Positions 29,668 to 41,604 are shown, counted from the first letter of the stretch. The stretch: 64,000 nucleotides of DNA from Siphonodentalium dalli (GCA_032622095.1 CP136063.1:150649379-150713378); one strand, 5' to 3'. The notes: generated from the sequence alone by a model not told the origin. Translations and numbers: made by a program.

Positions 29668-29683
29668 GGCCCTTTTCAGGGCC
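29668..29683 (+). terminator. Histone-type 3' stem-loop for the OTU-like gene
   Basis: GGCCCT-TTTC-AGGGCC preceded by AAAAC and followed by ACCAACTGATCGAAAAGATA. Both the ACCA flank and a purine-rich stretch 9-15 nt later fit histone pre-mRNA 3' ends. 19 nt after the stop. Confidence 0.85.
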
Positions 29684-29760
29684 ACCAACTGATCGAAAAG
29701 ATACTCTTGATAGCTAATTGATATTTTCCAAAGTGAGATTTTCCTTTTGAAAAAAATAAT
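29684..29760. other. Spacer before the right terminal repeat
   Basis: 77 bp of AT-rich sequence with no feature seen beyond the tail of the preceding 3' end signal. Confidence 0.5.
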
Positions 29761-30097
29761 TCTAAGTCCATTTTCATTTTTTCGATCAGAAATGTCACAT
29801 CAATGACAGGAACATCTATCCTCAGGGGGGAAACTATGGCCCAGTCCCCCCCAGACATGGGCACTATGGCCCAGTACCCCCCAGACATGGGCACTATGGC
29901 CCAGTACCCCCCCAGACATGGGCACTATGGCCCAGTATCCCCCCAGACATGGGCACTATGGCCCATAGTGCCCATGTCTGGGGGATACTGGGCCATAGTC
30001 TGTGGGGTACTGGGCCATAGTGCCCATGTCTGGGGAGTACTGGGCCATAGTGCCCATGTCTGGGGGGTACTGGGCCATAGTGCCCCCCATTACTACT
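29761..30097. repeat. Polinton right terminal inverted repeat
   Basis: 337 bp, ending CCCCCCATTACTACT before the target duplication. Several ~29 bp units sit in each orientation, with the switch near 29960. Contains more units than the left copy. Confidence 0.9.
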
Positions 30098-30103
30098 CAC
30101 GAC
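30098..30103. repeat. Polinton target-site duplication, right
   Basis: CACGAC, identical to 17613-17618. Deleting the element and one copy restores an uninterrupted LINE reading frame across the site. Confidence 0.92.
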
Positions 30104-32160
30104 GTTATTATGTTTGAAATAGAACCATCTCTATTAACTGCCCATCAGTATTCAAAGGAGCCCAGCTTTCTATGGCACAAATGTAATTACGATATGATAC
30201 GACAACAACTGGGAGAGAAAGATTGGTCAGGATTACATGAAATAGAACTACAACAAGCCTGGAATATGTTCAACAAATCCGTCATGGAACTAGCTGATGC
30301 GCACATACCTAAGAAATGTTTTAACAGGGGAAAAAATCGAAATACATGGGCTAACAAGGATACGATATCGAAAGTCAGAGAGAAGCGTAGGGCTTATAAA
30401 AGTACAGGAGATCTCGTTCAGACGCAGACTATCAAATTTATAAGAAGCTTCGAAGTGATACAAATATATTGATAAAGACGACGAAAAGGGTATTTGAAAG
30501 GAATATCTCAGTAGAATCTCACAAAAACCCCAAAGCATTTTGGAATTATGTGCGCAGCAAAACAGCATCGCAGCAAGGGATCGGAGACCTGAAGACAAAT
30601 GGTGGCAAAACTGTTGCACGAGAGGACAAAGATAAAGCGAAAGTGCTGAACGATTTCTTTGCTGGGGTTTTCACAAAGGAGAATCAAACAGATATACCAG
30701 TAATCGACTACCGTTGCAATGGAACATTCCTGGCAATTAATATTCAAGTCACGCCCCATGCAATTGAGAGAAAACTACGCAACCTAAATCCAAACAAAGC
30801 CTGCGGGCCTGATAATATCCACCCAAAACTACTAAAAGAATCGGCATCGGAGGTCAGTATACCATTATCCATCCTGTTAAACAGATCTCTGTCTGAGGGG
30901 AAAATACCTCAGCTGTGGAAACAAGCGAACGTGTCGTGCCTTTTCAAAAAAGGAACCAAATCTGATCCTGCATGGAAACTATCGTCCTGTGAGTCTAACC
31001 TGTATTCGTAGCTGATGCTGTTATGACTCACATGGAAGAAAATAACCTTTTCACTACATGTCAACGCGGATTTAGATCTGGCCGCTCATGTAAAACTCAA
31101 CTACTCGAATATCTATCACATGTCACATCGTCTCTTGATAACAGCGAACCAGTTGATGTTATATATTTCGATTTCAAAAAAGCCTTTGATACTGTTCCGC
31201 ACAATAGGCTACTCAGCAAAATATATTCATTCGGAATTCGTGACAACATTTTCTCGTGGATAAAGAGGTTTCTGTGTTGTCGACAACAAAGAGTTCGAGT
31301 GAGTTCTTCATTCTCAGACTGGACATCGGTGATCAGCGGTGTACCTCAGGGTAATGTTCTTGGACCTATTATTTTTACAATGTACATTAACGATTTACCT
31401 GAATGTGTTACTACCACATGCAAATTTTTCGCTGATGATACTACGATCATTGGAAATCCACTTCAGGACAATATACAAATAGATGTTGATGCTATGTGTA
31501 AGTGGTCCATGGATTGGCAATTACAATTCAATTCTAAGAAGACGCATGTTATACACATGGGCCACAACAATCCTCGCAATATATATGTGATGTCTGATGT
31601 TCCAGAAAATCCACCAATATTAGTCAGCCCATCGGAAAAAGACTTAGGAGTAACGATTGATGAAAAATTGAAATTTGACATCCACATTAACGCTGTATGT
31701 AGTAAGGCATACCGAATCCTCGGCATAATAAAAAGAACATTCGTCAGTTTGGAATTGGACACGTTCAGACAGTTATACATATCCATGGTAAGACCTGTAT
31801 TGGAGTACTGTGACACTGTTTGGCACCCACACCATAAATACCAGTGGGTGTCACTAGAGTGTGTACAACGTCGTGCTACAAAAATGGTCCCACAACTTAA
31901 AGAACTGGATTATAAACAAAGATTAATACGTCTCAATTTGATGTCAGTGAAGTTTCGCAGATTCCGTGGAGATATGATAGAGACCTTCAAAATTTTAAAA
32001 CAGTCTTACAACGTAAATCCGGACTTGTATTTTCAAAGATCATTATCTACAACCACAAGGGGTCACTCGCTGAAATTACAATTGCCTCGTAAAACTAAAG
32101 ACATAGGCAAATATTATTTCACCCAGAGAGTTGTTATACCATAGAACAATTTACCAGAGA
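30104..32160 (+). pseudogene. LINE ORF2 linker and reverse transcriptase, right of the Polinton
   Basis: Continues the endonuclease from the left flank (VIMFEIEPSLL). Then comes the linker (30104-30472), and a frameshift near 30470 leads to the RT N-terminus (30469-31011, LRNLNPNKACGPDNIHPKLLK). A further shift near 30970 leads to the RT core (31023-32144). Core motifs are QRGFRSGRSCKTQLLEY, VIYFDFKKAFDTVPH, ISGVPQGNVLGPIIF and catalytic FADD. C-terminal FKQSYNV and TTRGHSLKLQLP fit CR1/Jockey-group elements. At least three frameshifts make it inactive. Confidence 0.88.
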
Positions 32161-32370
32161 TGATTGTTTCATCCGTCAACCTGACGCAGTTCAAAGAACT
32201 GTTTGACTCATATTTCTATAGCCAGAAATATGAGTACGATGAGTTATTTTAACATATTGTTTTTATGATTACGTTATAATTTATATCCATGTTTCAAATC
32301 GGAACAAAAAGTCGGATGACTTGTTTCGAAATAAATGATACTGATACTGATACTGATAAATGATACTGAG
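32161..32370 (+). mobile_element. LINE 3' UTR and GATACT tail
   Basis: AT-rich 3' region ending AAATAAATGATACTGATACT with three GATACT copies and a broken fourth. Short tandem tails of this kind, rather than poly(A), are typical of CR1-like LINEs. Confidence 0.65.
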
Positions 32371-32780
32371 TATGAGGTTTGAAATTTCCAACACTATAGG
32401 AAAGCTTTAGTTGAGGCCAGTCTGGATGCTAGGATTTGCGATTTTCTTCAAATTTCAAAATTTTCTCACACCGGCCGAACAACGATGGTCAGCTCGGTGT
32501 GTCGTGGTCTCTTGCCCGTAGCCGTGTGCATTTGTATGGAGTTAGATCACTAGATGTTAGGATTTATGCAATGTTTCAGGTTAAAATATCGGAATGTTCT
32601 CATACCGGGAACGGTTTATGAAGATATAGGATATTAGGCCTAAACACTGAGGTGCAAGGGGGTGCAAATGGAATTATGCAAAACTTGTGTTCGGTCTGAT
32701 TCTGACTCAAGGGGGGGGTGCAGTTGGAATTTTCAAAGGTGGACACCCCCAACGACCTCTAGCCACGTACCTGATCATAA
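32371..32780. repeat. Dispersed repeat, copy 2
   Basis: Contains GATGCTAGGATTTGCGATTT and CACACCGGCCGAAC..GATGGTCAGC, homologous to 17070-17160. It lies directly after the LINE tail, so the LINE may have inserted into this family. Confidence 0.55.
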
Positions 32781-35700
32781 AGTATCATTAATCGTATCAT
32801 AACGGCCTCATGTAACATGTGTCTATGTAACTTCTGCTTGTATCTGTCTGATATTAAAACAGTCAATTTGTATGTCATTTATCGCATATTATTTCTTAAC
32901 ATGTATTCAGGATTCACCCCCCAAAATTAACTGGTATTCAGGATTCACCCCCCAAAATTAACTGGTATTCAGGATTCAGGGGGGGTGATACCCTCCTATA
33001 TAGTGGTTTATATGATTCCATTTCAGTACAGAGTTTTAAGTTTGTGTAACAGGGTACAACACTTTTGAAGCTCACGAATGTAGATTTCCGGAAATGGTTG
33101 GGACCCATTATATTGAGGCGTAGCGGTGTATATATGATAGACGCGCTTGTGCGGCTCGGATGCGTGTATAGCGCCGAGATGGTGGTCGTTTTGTATAACG
33201 GTGTGCCCCCTTCCAGAGTGGACAAATTTTACATTTTAATTATTGAAATGACGCTCTCTCAGGCATTTTGCCATTGAAAGTAACCCGAAAGATTCGTGTA
33301 AACAATATTTTATTTTCGAACACAGCATTCATGCAACAAACTTATACAAAATATATACATGTGTATATATGTTAAAAACTGGGATAAGACAACAAGTCTG
33401 AACAGCTTTTACCAGGTCTTTTCGAAAGATTGAAACATCAGGGTGGCTTTACCATCTTAATGGGGAAGGCCGTGCTCATTGTGATACATTATTCTCTCTG
33501 TATATATATGCACTTGCATCATGAACCAACAGCTGGATATATATCGTCCTATTCCAGCATGTCGGCTATACAATTGGATTTTGAGCCAGCATAATAACCC
33601 GTAGACCTACATTTGTTAAGATACACAACAAGGAATAAAGATCAATATTTTCCCACTGATATAGACACACTGCACCATGCATGCACTGTGTGAAAAATTT
33701 TCACTGCAATTTCAGTATATTATGACAGAATCCTTGCGATACTGTAAAAGCTTACAGCAGCGAGATCTAATAGACACACGTTACAGAACCGCATGCAATC
33801 AAATAACGCTTGTATTATTCTGCTTCAGTCGCTGTCATGTATTGTTGCAGGTATTTTACGAAAGTGCGCGAATTATCTATTTCATGCATTTATCATATTG
33901 ACAATTAGAAGTCCCTAAAAGGTTGTCGCTTGACTTAAAACTCATACACACTGGGCAACTAAAGCGGTTATTATACCACACACGACTTTTACTTTAAGGT
34001 AGGGCTATCCGCTGAAATATCAATTCAATTATACCTTATATATATGTTAGCCACATCATCAGTAAGTTTAAATTAGGCTATTTCCTAAAACAAAAAATCA
34101 TTATGATATATCGCTGCGAGAGAAAAATCGGATTCGTCCATTAATGTCAGAAGAACTTAAGAATTAAATATTCTTAACATTGTGCTTCAATAGTTGAAGT
34201 TATACCTTGCTGTAATTTTAGTCCATCTTATCGATGCTATTGATAATGATTATACGGAAGCTTCTTGGGGCAAACGTCGAAAATATAATTCCGCAATTAT
34301 CTCTTAATTAAGACTTATAAATACGTATCTCTTAATAAAGATTTATTATCTCTAAATTAAGACTTACTCTATCTTAATTAAGACTTACTATATTACTCAA
34401 TTTGTATATTGTCCTCTGGTAAAACTGCAAAGCCCTTATTCCCCTTGATATTATATGAGCACATATTTAGCTGTCGCGAACGACACTCATATATACCGTA
34501 CATGTTTGAAAATTATCCCAGCTTATCGAAATTCTCTCTTCTTGAGAATGTGTCTACCTTTGAAATATCTGTCTTATTCCGTTCCTTATCTTCGTGGACA
34601 AACTTGGTGCACACATATCATAATTTGAAAGTATTAATTGAATTTCTTCCGTGACTATACTGAGCCGAGAATGTCCGTATTTCCCGCTGCACTCATCGTT
34701 GCATATCTCCATTATGGATAAAATGTAGGGACCATTCAAGGGAAAATTAACTTTCTTACTGATGGCCCGCTTGTTGGCACACACATCATTTCGTGATAGT
34801 GGTATTTGTTTGAAGTGTAGTGTGTCATACAAATTAAATGTATTATTATGCACAGTATATATATTGACTGTATATATATCGCAGTTATGCACTAAAAAAT
34901 CGTCGAGTTTTGTAGCAACATTTGCTTTTCTTTTCTGAGACCCGTTTGGACCTAATATGATATTATATAGTAAATTCAATGTTTATATGTGTACGATTGT
35001 GTATTGTGTACGATTGTGTATTGTGGACGTTAATGGCACTGTAGCTTACCTTGATGTTGGTCATTCAGCACTGCGCCGTTTCTGGACCGATCGTGTCGTT
35101 GAAAATTACACCGGGATAAATTGACCCAAGGATAAGTGCTGCTAACGTCAGACGTATTAAATGGACATTAATACTTAACAAGAAAACCATAGTCAGAAAT
35201 GGTAACGCGCTCAAGATCATATATTATATACCCATGATTGTATTTATAGAATCTTTTTCATTTATGTTATTTGTAATTGGCATAGCTTATCAAAAACCAA
35301 AAATCAACATTATTTACATAATGTAAACGAAAATAAACGAAATTGAAATGCTCAACAACACCTTTTACCAGACTCGGCATCTGGATCGCACTAAAGCTCG
35401 GTTTGGGGTCGCACTACAATGTTTAATGTGTCCCAATAATTAACATTCTATAAATAGAACCCACAGCGCTATGACAGCGCCCAGGCGGAACAATAATTTG
35501 TACATTAGTATACTACAAGAGAACCTTAGTCAGAAATGGTAGCGCCCTCAAGATCATATTATTAGCCATAAATATAAATTATAATATTAAATATATTGCT
35601 TACATGAATTCACCGCCTCAGAATTCCGTTAAAACCACTAATCCTTCAAATTATTACAAAAAACTACGGCTTGTTACTGCAGTTTTCTCATTCACCACGC

Positions 35701-35940
35701 CAAAAAGCTTCTAAATGCGGATCAAAAACCGGAGGCATTGTGGTCCCGCCATAAAATCTTCAAGAGTGCATGGCCCAGCCATTGTTCATACATAAACATC
35801 GAACGCAATTAACGCGGTCATAATAGATAGCGGAAAGTGTGTGACAATTGCATTGGACAATGTTAGATTTGCAAAATATACAAAAGGTTTTGTGGACAGA
35901 TACTGGAATAATTAGAAGATAACGGAAAAGAATGGTGCTT
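32781..35940. other. Gene-poor interval with short repeats
   Basis: No credible gene. 32905-32975 has three copies of a ~33 bp unit GGATTCACCCCCCAAAATTA. 34295-34392 has four imperfect TCTTAATTAAGACTTA units. 34985-35023 has two GTACGATTGTGTATTGTG units. 35175-35230 is repeated at 35515-35560 (GTCAGAAATGGTA.CGC.CTCAAGATCATAT). 35275-35400 is related to 43515-43605 (GGCATAGCTTATCA ... CACCTTTTACC). The rest shows nothing. Confidence 0.5.
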
Positions 35941-35951
35941 TATGGAAGGTT

Positions 35952-37582
35952 GTGACAGATACGAATAGTATAACGGTTGGAGACTTGATAACAATAATTA
36001 AGAAAAAGCCAAAAAGAAAAGTAACAGTATACATATATATAACGAATAACAGAGTAATGATACAAGGGTCGAAGTTAAGTGTAGATTGGTGGCTAGATGC
36101 TGAACTCCCCGTGAACCATCATTGTGCTAACATTGAGGAATTTGTCATGAACACAGAAGGACTTGACGTATCAGTCCAACACGGCATGTATACTTGGGAT
36201 GAACTTATGGAGTCTCATAATTCTCACTCTATATCTGCGCTCTTGACGGAAACTCCGGTATCTCAGAAAGGTCAACTTTCGTTAAAGAAATCGCGAGGTG
36301 GTGTCAGTTTCATTACTGCAAGAGGACGTATAAGTCAAAAACGAATATCGTATACGGACGCTTCAGCATCATTTCGAAAGAAAATGACCATTTCCGAGCT
36401 ACAAACTCTCATTGAGGAAATGAAATTTCACCAATTGAGTGTAGAATCGCGACTCAATGAGAGAATAGATAAGCTGGAGACTGAAATTAAAACTTTACGT
36501 GGGCAAAATGCAAAGTTGGCAGCTAAAGCAGAGGAAGAAACATGAAAGATATTAGGAGCGATAAACGATACACCAAAAGGTACAAGACGAAAATCACTCA
36601 CATCGTCAAAAAAGAACACATGTGCAGGTAAATCAACACAAACGGAAAATAATCTTCAAATTCAAACTGGAAATGTTTCTATAACTGTCAACTCAATCGA
36701 GAATAATGGCACTTGTGGTCGACAGGAAGATGAAGTCACCATAAACGTTAGCATTTCAAACAAATTTGATGTTTTGGATGGTCAATTTGAAGACGATGGA
36801 AATCAACGGGAAACTGCTGTGTCATGCAGAAGATGAGCATGAGGAAGTGGAGTCTACGTTTAGTGATCTAAAAGTTCATCTGCTTATTGGAGATTCGGTC
36901 CTGCGTACGATTAGCAAATCGAGACGAGTATGTGAATATAGTATCGATAGGCGGTCTCAGGCTAGATGGACTTATGGATTGGATAATGAAATCGAACAGC
37001 GATGTAAATGTGCATAATGTTACGATTCACGTCGGGATAAATTCATGCCGACATGGGATTAGAACAGAGTCAGTCAAAGTTAAGTCGGTGGTCACTGCAA
37101 TAAGAGACAAATTTCCTTCCGCCACCGTGCGCATTTCGTCAGTTTTACCGACGCCGATCAGACCCGGTGCAAACCGACTGATTTTCCAAACAAATGAGTG
37201 CTACAAGGATGTGTGTTCCAGTTTTGGATGTGAATTCATCGACCATTCTCCAAAATTCGCCGAGCGTAACGGTTATGTTTCTCGGGCGTCATTTCACGAT
37301 AATTGGCACCCTAACGATGCTGGATTAGAGAGGTTAGGGGCTGGATTGAAATATGGTAGTTGTTCGGATAAGTTGTCTGATGTGCATCATGTGCGGTCGT
37401 CACTTCACAGTGGGTCACAGAATAAAATTGACGGAGGACGATATGCCAGTAATACGTTTCGTTCCAACGATACCAGCTTTGCAAGGAATGGTAGATCGTC
37501 TAACACTCAACATCCAGATATGCGTAAAGAATTAACAGAAATGAATCGTCAGATATCAAGCTTGTGTACAACTCTTACATAA
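35952..37582 (+). pseudogene. LINE ORF1-like protein with coiled coil and SGNH/esterase domain
   Basis: First frame (35952-36542) has TVYIYITNNRVMIQGSK and a coiled coil (LNERIDKLETEIKTLRGQNAKLAAKAEEE). An in-frame TGA at 36543 is followed by further coherent coding to ~36830. A frameshift then leads into a GDSxL-type domain (HLLIGDSVLRTI, NVTIHVGINSC, SFHDNWHPNDAG) through 37582. GDS, GxN and DxxH blocks are those of SGNH hydrolases found in ORF1 of CR1-like LINEs. It opens without an ATG, so the 5' end is also damaged. No matching ORF2 follows on this strand. Confidence 0.6.
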
Positions 37583-37857
37583 TTTTTGCCTTTACACATT
37601 GATCAATAAGTCGTATGTTATACATTGTATTCATAGCTATGCAATTAAATTATGTTATGAATTAGATTTTCAGAAAATCCTAAATTTAAATTTAAATCAT
37701 TTTATCCTCCGAAAAGAAGGTATTTGTCAATATATACATGGCAGACGCTAGTCAATTGTAGAAGTGATTTTACAGTCAGAAAGGACTTTGTTAATTCTGC
37801 TCATAACGAATGCATGCATTAATTTTGAGAGTAATTACTTTTAATCAAAGTATTCAG
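37583..37857. other. AT-rich spacer
   Basis: No feature seen apart from AAATTTAAATTTAAA-type runs near 37683. Confidence 0.5.
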
Positions 37858-38993
37858 TGGAGTTTCCGGGGGGGGGTCGCAAAAACGTTTTATCATACAG
37901 GGCCGGGGTGGGTGGGTCCAAAGAGGCCCGAAAAAATGAGTTTGTGCAAAAAAAATTCTTTTCACATTTTTGCCCTTGTTTTAAGTTGTTTTCAAATATA
38001 TTCATTAATAATTGTGTTCTAAGGCAGGTTATGGCCTTTACAGACACTTAGGAACAGGGTAGGTATAAGATATAAGTAATACAGGGGAGATCTTCCAAAA
38101 ACATACCTATACCGGGCGGGGTGGGTGCATCTCAGAGGCCTGAAAAAAAATGTTTGTGCAATTTTTTCAACCCACATTATGGACATTGATTTAAGTTGTT
38201 TTCACTAATAAATGTGTGTTCTAACATAGATTATGACCTTAACCTGAAGAACATATGTAGGTATAAGATAAAGCACTCTTTGGTGCCAAATAAAAATGAT
38301 GACTGAATAGTAGTGCTGGTTTGCATTTCACCTCAAATTAATATTGAATAGTGCCTGATAGTGCTGGCATTTTCACTCTGGCATGTCTAATGACCAAATA
38401 ATACTAGTGCTGCAGAGTGCTGGCTAACAAAATACCTCAAATTAAAAAATAAACATGCCAGCCTGTTTATTTGGCTCCAAAGGGTGATACTTATATACTA
38501 TATAACTGTCATTGCAGGTATGGCTATAAGGTGTTCTGATATGATGGTTGGTGGCCCCTTTTTGTGAATAACAGTGAAGAAGTCATTAATTAGTAACTGG
38601 ACTATGTAAAAATTAAACACAATGTTGGCTTATTGGCACTATAAATATTACCTCACAATATCTGTGCATACTGTAGAATAAAACACTTTTTATTTCAAAA
38701 TGTATTTTTCAATGTCGAAAACAACATATTACCGTTGATAGTTTTTCAATTGTTTGAACACTTGGAATCTGCCAGAAACGGACCAATTTAAAACTTACCT
38801 TTGATTCTGTTTGATTTGGTCTTGAATAGATTTAAAATGATTTTTTTTCTTATTTTAGGGGGTGGGTCCAAAAAGATCAGGCGGAAAAAAATATTTTATT
38901 TGCACAAAAAGGGTGGGTGGGTAGCAAAAGGGTTGTAAATTTTTTTTGAGCCCTGTATGTGTAAATTTTCTCACGACGCCCCCCCCTGGAGTT
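37858..38993. mobile_element. G-rich-terminus DNA transposon, non-autonomous
   Basis: Element 37865-38986 (1,122 bp) is flanked by the 7-bp direct repeat TGGAGTT (37858 and 38987). Termini are TCCGGGGGGGGGTCGC at left and the complement of GGGGGGGGCGTCGTG at right. Subterminal GGGTGGGTGGGTCCAAA phrases occur inward of both ends, inverted, and a third copy lies at 38110-38160. No transposase frame. Same terminal style as 53002-58888. Confidence 0.65.
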
Positions 38994-39082
38994 GCTTAAA
39001 TAATTAGTTCAGACAAGTGCATATATATCCAATATAAAGAATAATTATTTTAATTGGAAAATAATGTATGACACAATTATAC

Positions 39083-41591
39083 TTATACAGTGTTCATCGC
39101 CCGTTTGTGATTTAGTGCAGTGTGTAACTTTTCGCAACTCAACCTATACTGGTTACTTCGGGACGTGCCACATCCCCATGCTTCAGATCCGTATATTATG
39201 ATTGGTTTGATCAATCTGTCAAATAATTTCAACAAGATATTCACTGAAGGAAATGCTGTTGCCCTGAATGCATTCAAAAGTGAGTACATAGTTTTCTGAC
39301 ATTTTTGAAAAAGAGCCTCTTGTGCTTTGGAAAACTTCCCATCATCTGAAAATTTTATTCCCAGATATGTATAATCTTTAACGTTCTCAATTTGACTACA
39401 ATTTATATTGAATACTGGAGAGTTAGTGAGATACTTAGATCCGAAAACAACACATTTAGTTTTCTCCACGTTAAGTCTTAATTTGTTCTGATAAGTATAT
39501 TCCTCAAGATTGTCAAGACATCTCTGTAAGCCCACCTGGCTTTCCGATACCAGAGCCAAATCGTCAGCAAAGAGCAAATGGTTTAATTTGTAATTTGGAA
39601 GAGTGATGGCTTCACAATTGTCGTCAAATATATTCTTAATATCCTCGATGAAAATTTTAAAGAGGTTTGGTGATAAAGTGTACCCTTGTAATACGCCTAC
39701 TTTAGAGAGACATGGGGGCCCTAATCCAATGCTTGTTTTTGTAACATAGTAACTCGAATTATACATTGATCTAATGAGGTCAAAGATTTGTCCAGGTATG
39801 CCTAATTTTTCAATTTTGAGCATTAAAAGCGACCTATCAACAGAGTCAAACGCTTTTCTGAAATCGATACTGGAAACGTACAGAGGTTTTCTAGCAGTGT
39901 TGTATTTATCCACGAATGTTTTCAACACGAATGTTTTCAACACAAAAGCGCTATCTGTTGTGCTCTTTCCATCAAAAAAACCAAACTGATTATCACTTAT
40001 TATTTCATTGTCAAATAAAAACTTATTAAGCCGTCTATTGATAATTTTGTTAAACAATTTTCCTACCGCTGAACTTACTGCAATAGCCCTATAATTATTT
40101 GGGTCATTTCGATCACCTTTCTTGTAAATTAAACTAAGCACTGATCTACTCCAATCATTCGGATAATACCCCGAAGAAAGTATGTGATTAAATAGTTTAA
40201 GTATTTCGTCCATTAATAGCGGACCTATTGTTTTTGATAAGTTCATTTGACACGTTATCCAGTCCTTTTGCCTTTCCGTTTTTCAACTCCCGGATTGCTG
40301 TGATAATTTCTTCCACGGTAAACGGGGAATTATTGATGCGATATTTTATAGCATTGGTGTTTTGGGGAACATAATCTTGTGTGTTCATGATTGAATCTGG
40401 AGAATAAAGCTTATTGAAAAAATCAACCGACTTGTCTGGATCTAAATCATTAAACTGCGTTTTATTTTGTTTCAATTTCCCTATAACATCCCAGTAACTT
40501 TTTGGATCAGCACACTCGATTTTCTCAAGTTCATTGTGCAAGTTTTGATAATACTGTTTCCGCTTAAACTTCACTTCCCTCTTGAATTTTTTTTTCAAAG
40601 TAAAATATTTCACCCTCAGACTGTCATTATACGGATTACTTCTCATATCACGAATAGCTCTGTCTAAGTCATTTTTAAGACATTTACATCCATTATCAAA
40701 CCACATTCTTTTACGTTTATTTTTAATTTTATTATTTCGAATAAGCTTACATGCGTCTAAATTTATCGCTTCAATAACAGACATAAAATCATTCGTCGCA
40801 GACTCCACGCCATTATCATCATTTCCATAGAATTTCATTTTAAAAACTGTTATTTGCTTCTGAATTTCGGGACGTTTAACAGAGGAAATAGCCCTTTGTT
40901 TGCTTTCTTCTGTCCACTTAATTTTGAATCGCTGCTTAGAAAATTCATGTATTCGTTTCTTTTCGCCGATTTCCTTTGTGCCATAATTGAAATATGCTGC
41001 CAGTTGACAATGATTAGAATACTCACAGGGTAACTTAACACAAAAATAACTAACATCAGAAATATATCTGTCTGAGACGAGTATATAATCAACCACACTA
41101 GCTCCATTGTATTGGTAACTGGTAAAATGTCCTAGATTGTCACCAATGATACGACCGTTCAAAATTCGGATACCGGTTTTAATGCAAAATGATAGTAACT
41201 GGTTACCAAAAGAATTGACATTCGAGTCCATATTAACCTTTTCTCGTGATGTATCTATAATATAGCTATCCGGCAGTGGTATGTGTTTATCATTGTCCCC
41301 CGCAACGTGGTCCAGCTTACTTCCGGTTCTGGCATTCAAATTACCGCCTAAAATAACAAGATCTTCGCTCTGATATTCAATAAGAATCGTTTCAATTTCA
41401 CCAAATATATTTTCATCTATTTCTCTTGAATCCCAGTAACTATAATTTATTGGAGGTAAGTAGCAAGACACAAACACTATTGATTTACCGTTCAACTTGA
41501 ATAATTCGCCCTGAAACTCCACAAATATGGCTAACTCCCCAATCAATGGAATTTTTTTGACAAAGCGCTTATATTTCTGCAATGCCTCCAT
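39083..41591 (-). pseudogene. LINE ORF2 endonuclease-RT part (inverted 5' segment)
   Basis: Two long frames. 40197-41591 carries the C-terminal part of an AP-endonuclease domain (LGGNLNARTG, GASVVDYILVSD, YSNHCQLAAYF) and the linker ending NGKAKGLDNVSNELIKN. 39083-40246, after a frameshift near 40230, carries RT motifs YKKGDRNDPNNYRAI, NQFGFFDGKSTTDSAF, SSIDFRKAFDSVDR, GVLQGYTLSP and catalytic LLFADDLAL. The endonuclease N-terminus is truncated. A 4-residue stretch (FVLKTFVLKTF) is locally duplicated. I-/CR1-type LINE; clade uncertain. Confidence 0.85.
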
Positions 41592-41604
41592 GCACGCGAA
41601 TTCT

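Larger units (their letters stand above)
27957..29683. repeat. Divergent two-gene cassette, copy 2
   Basis: Same layout as copy 1: stem-loop (28032), minus frames (28070-28216 and 28213-28557), promoter (28595-29191), plus gene (29184-29648), stem-loop (29668). The two cassettes lie head to tail, so cassette 1 plus gene and cassette 2 minus genes converge at about 27830-28032. Confidence 0.85.
17619..30097 (-). mobile_element. Polinton/Maverick transposon, 12,479 bp, PolB absent
   Basis: Bounded by 6-bp target duplications and terminal inverted repeats starting AGTAGTAATGGGGGGCAC. It encodes the Polinton set: packaging ATPase, DD35E integrase with chromodomain, adenain-like protease, major capsid, penton-like, pX-like and membrane proteins, mostly on the minus strand. 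No DNA polymerase B frame is visible on either strand, and the element is shorter than the usual 15-20 kb. The right part instead holds a zinc-knuckle gene and two duplicated divergent cassettes. Only one clear lesion (integrase frameshift) and one suspicious start codon are seen, so the copy is relatively young. Related to virus-like elements called adintoviruses or polintoviruses. Confidence 0.95.

Noticed and set aside
17619-30097. An active virus genome
   Set aside because: It is an integrated element with target duplications, a frameshifted integrase, no polymerase and a doubtful start codon; capsid genes alone do not show production of particles.
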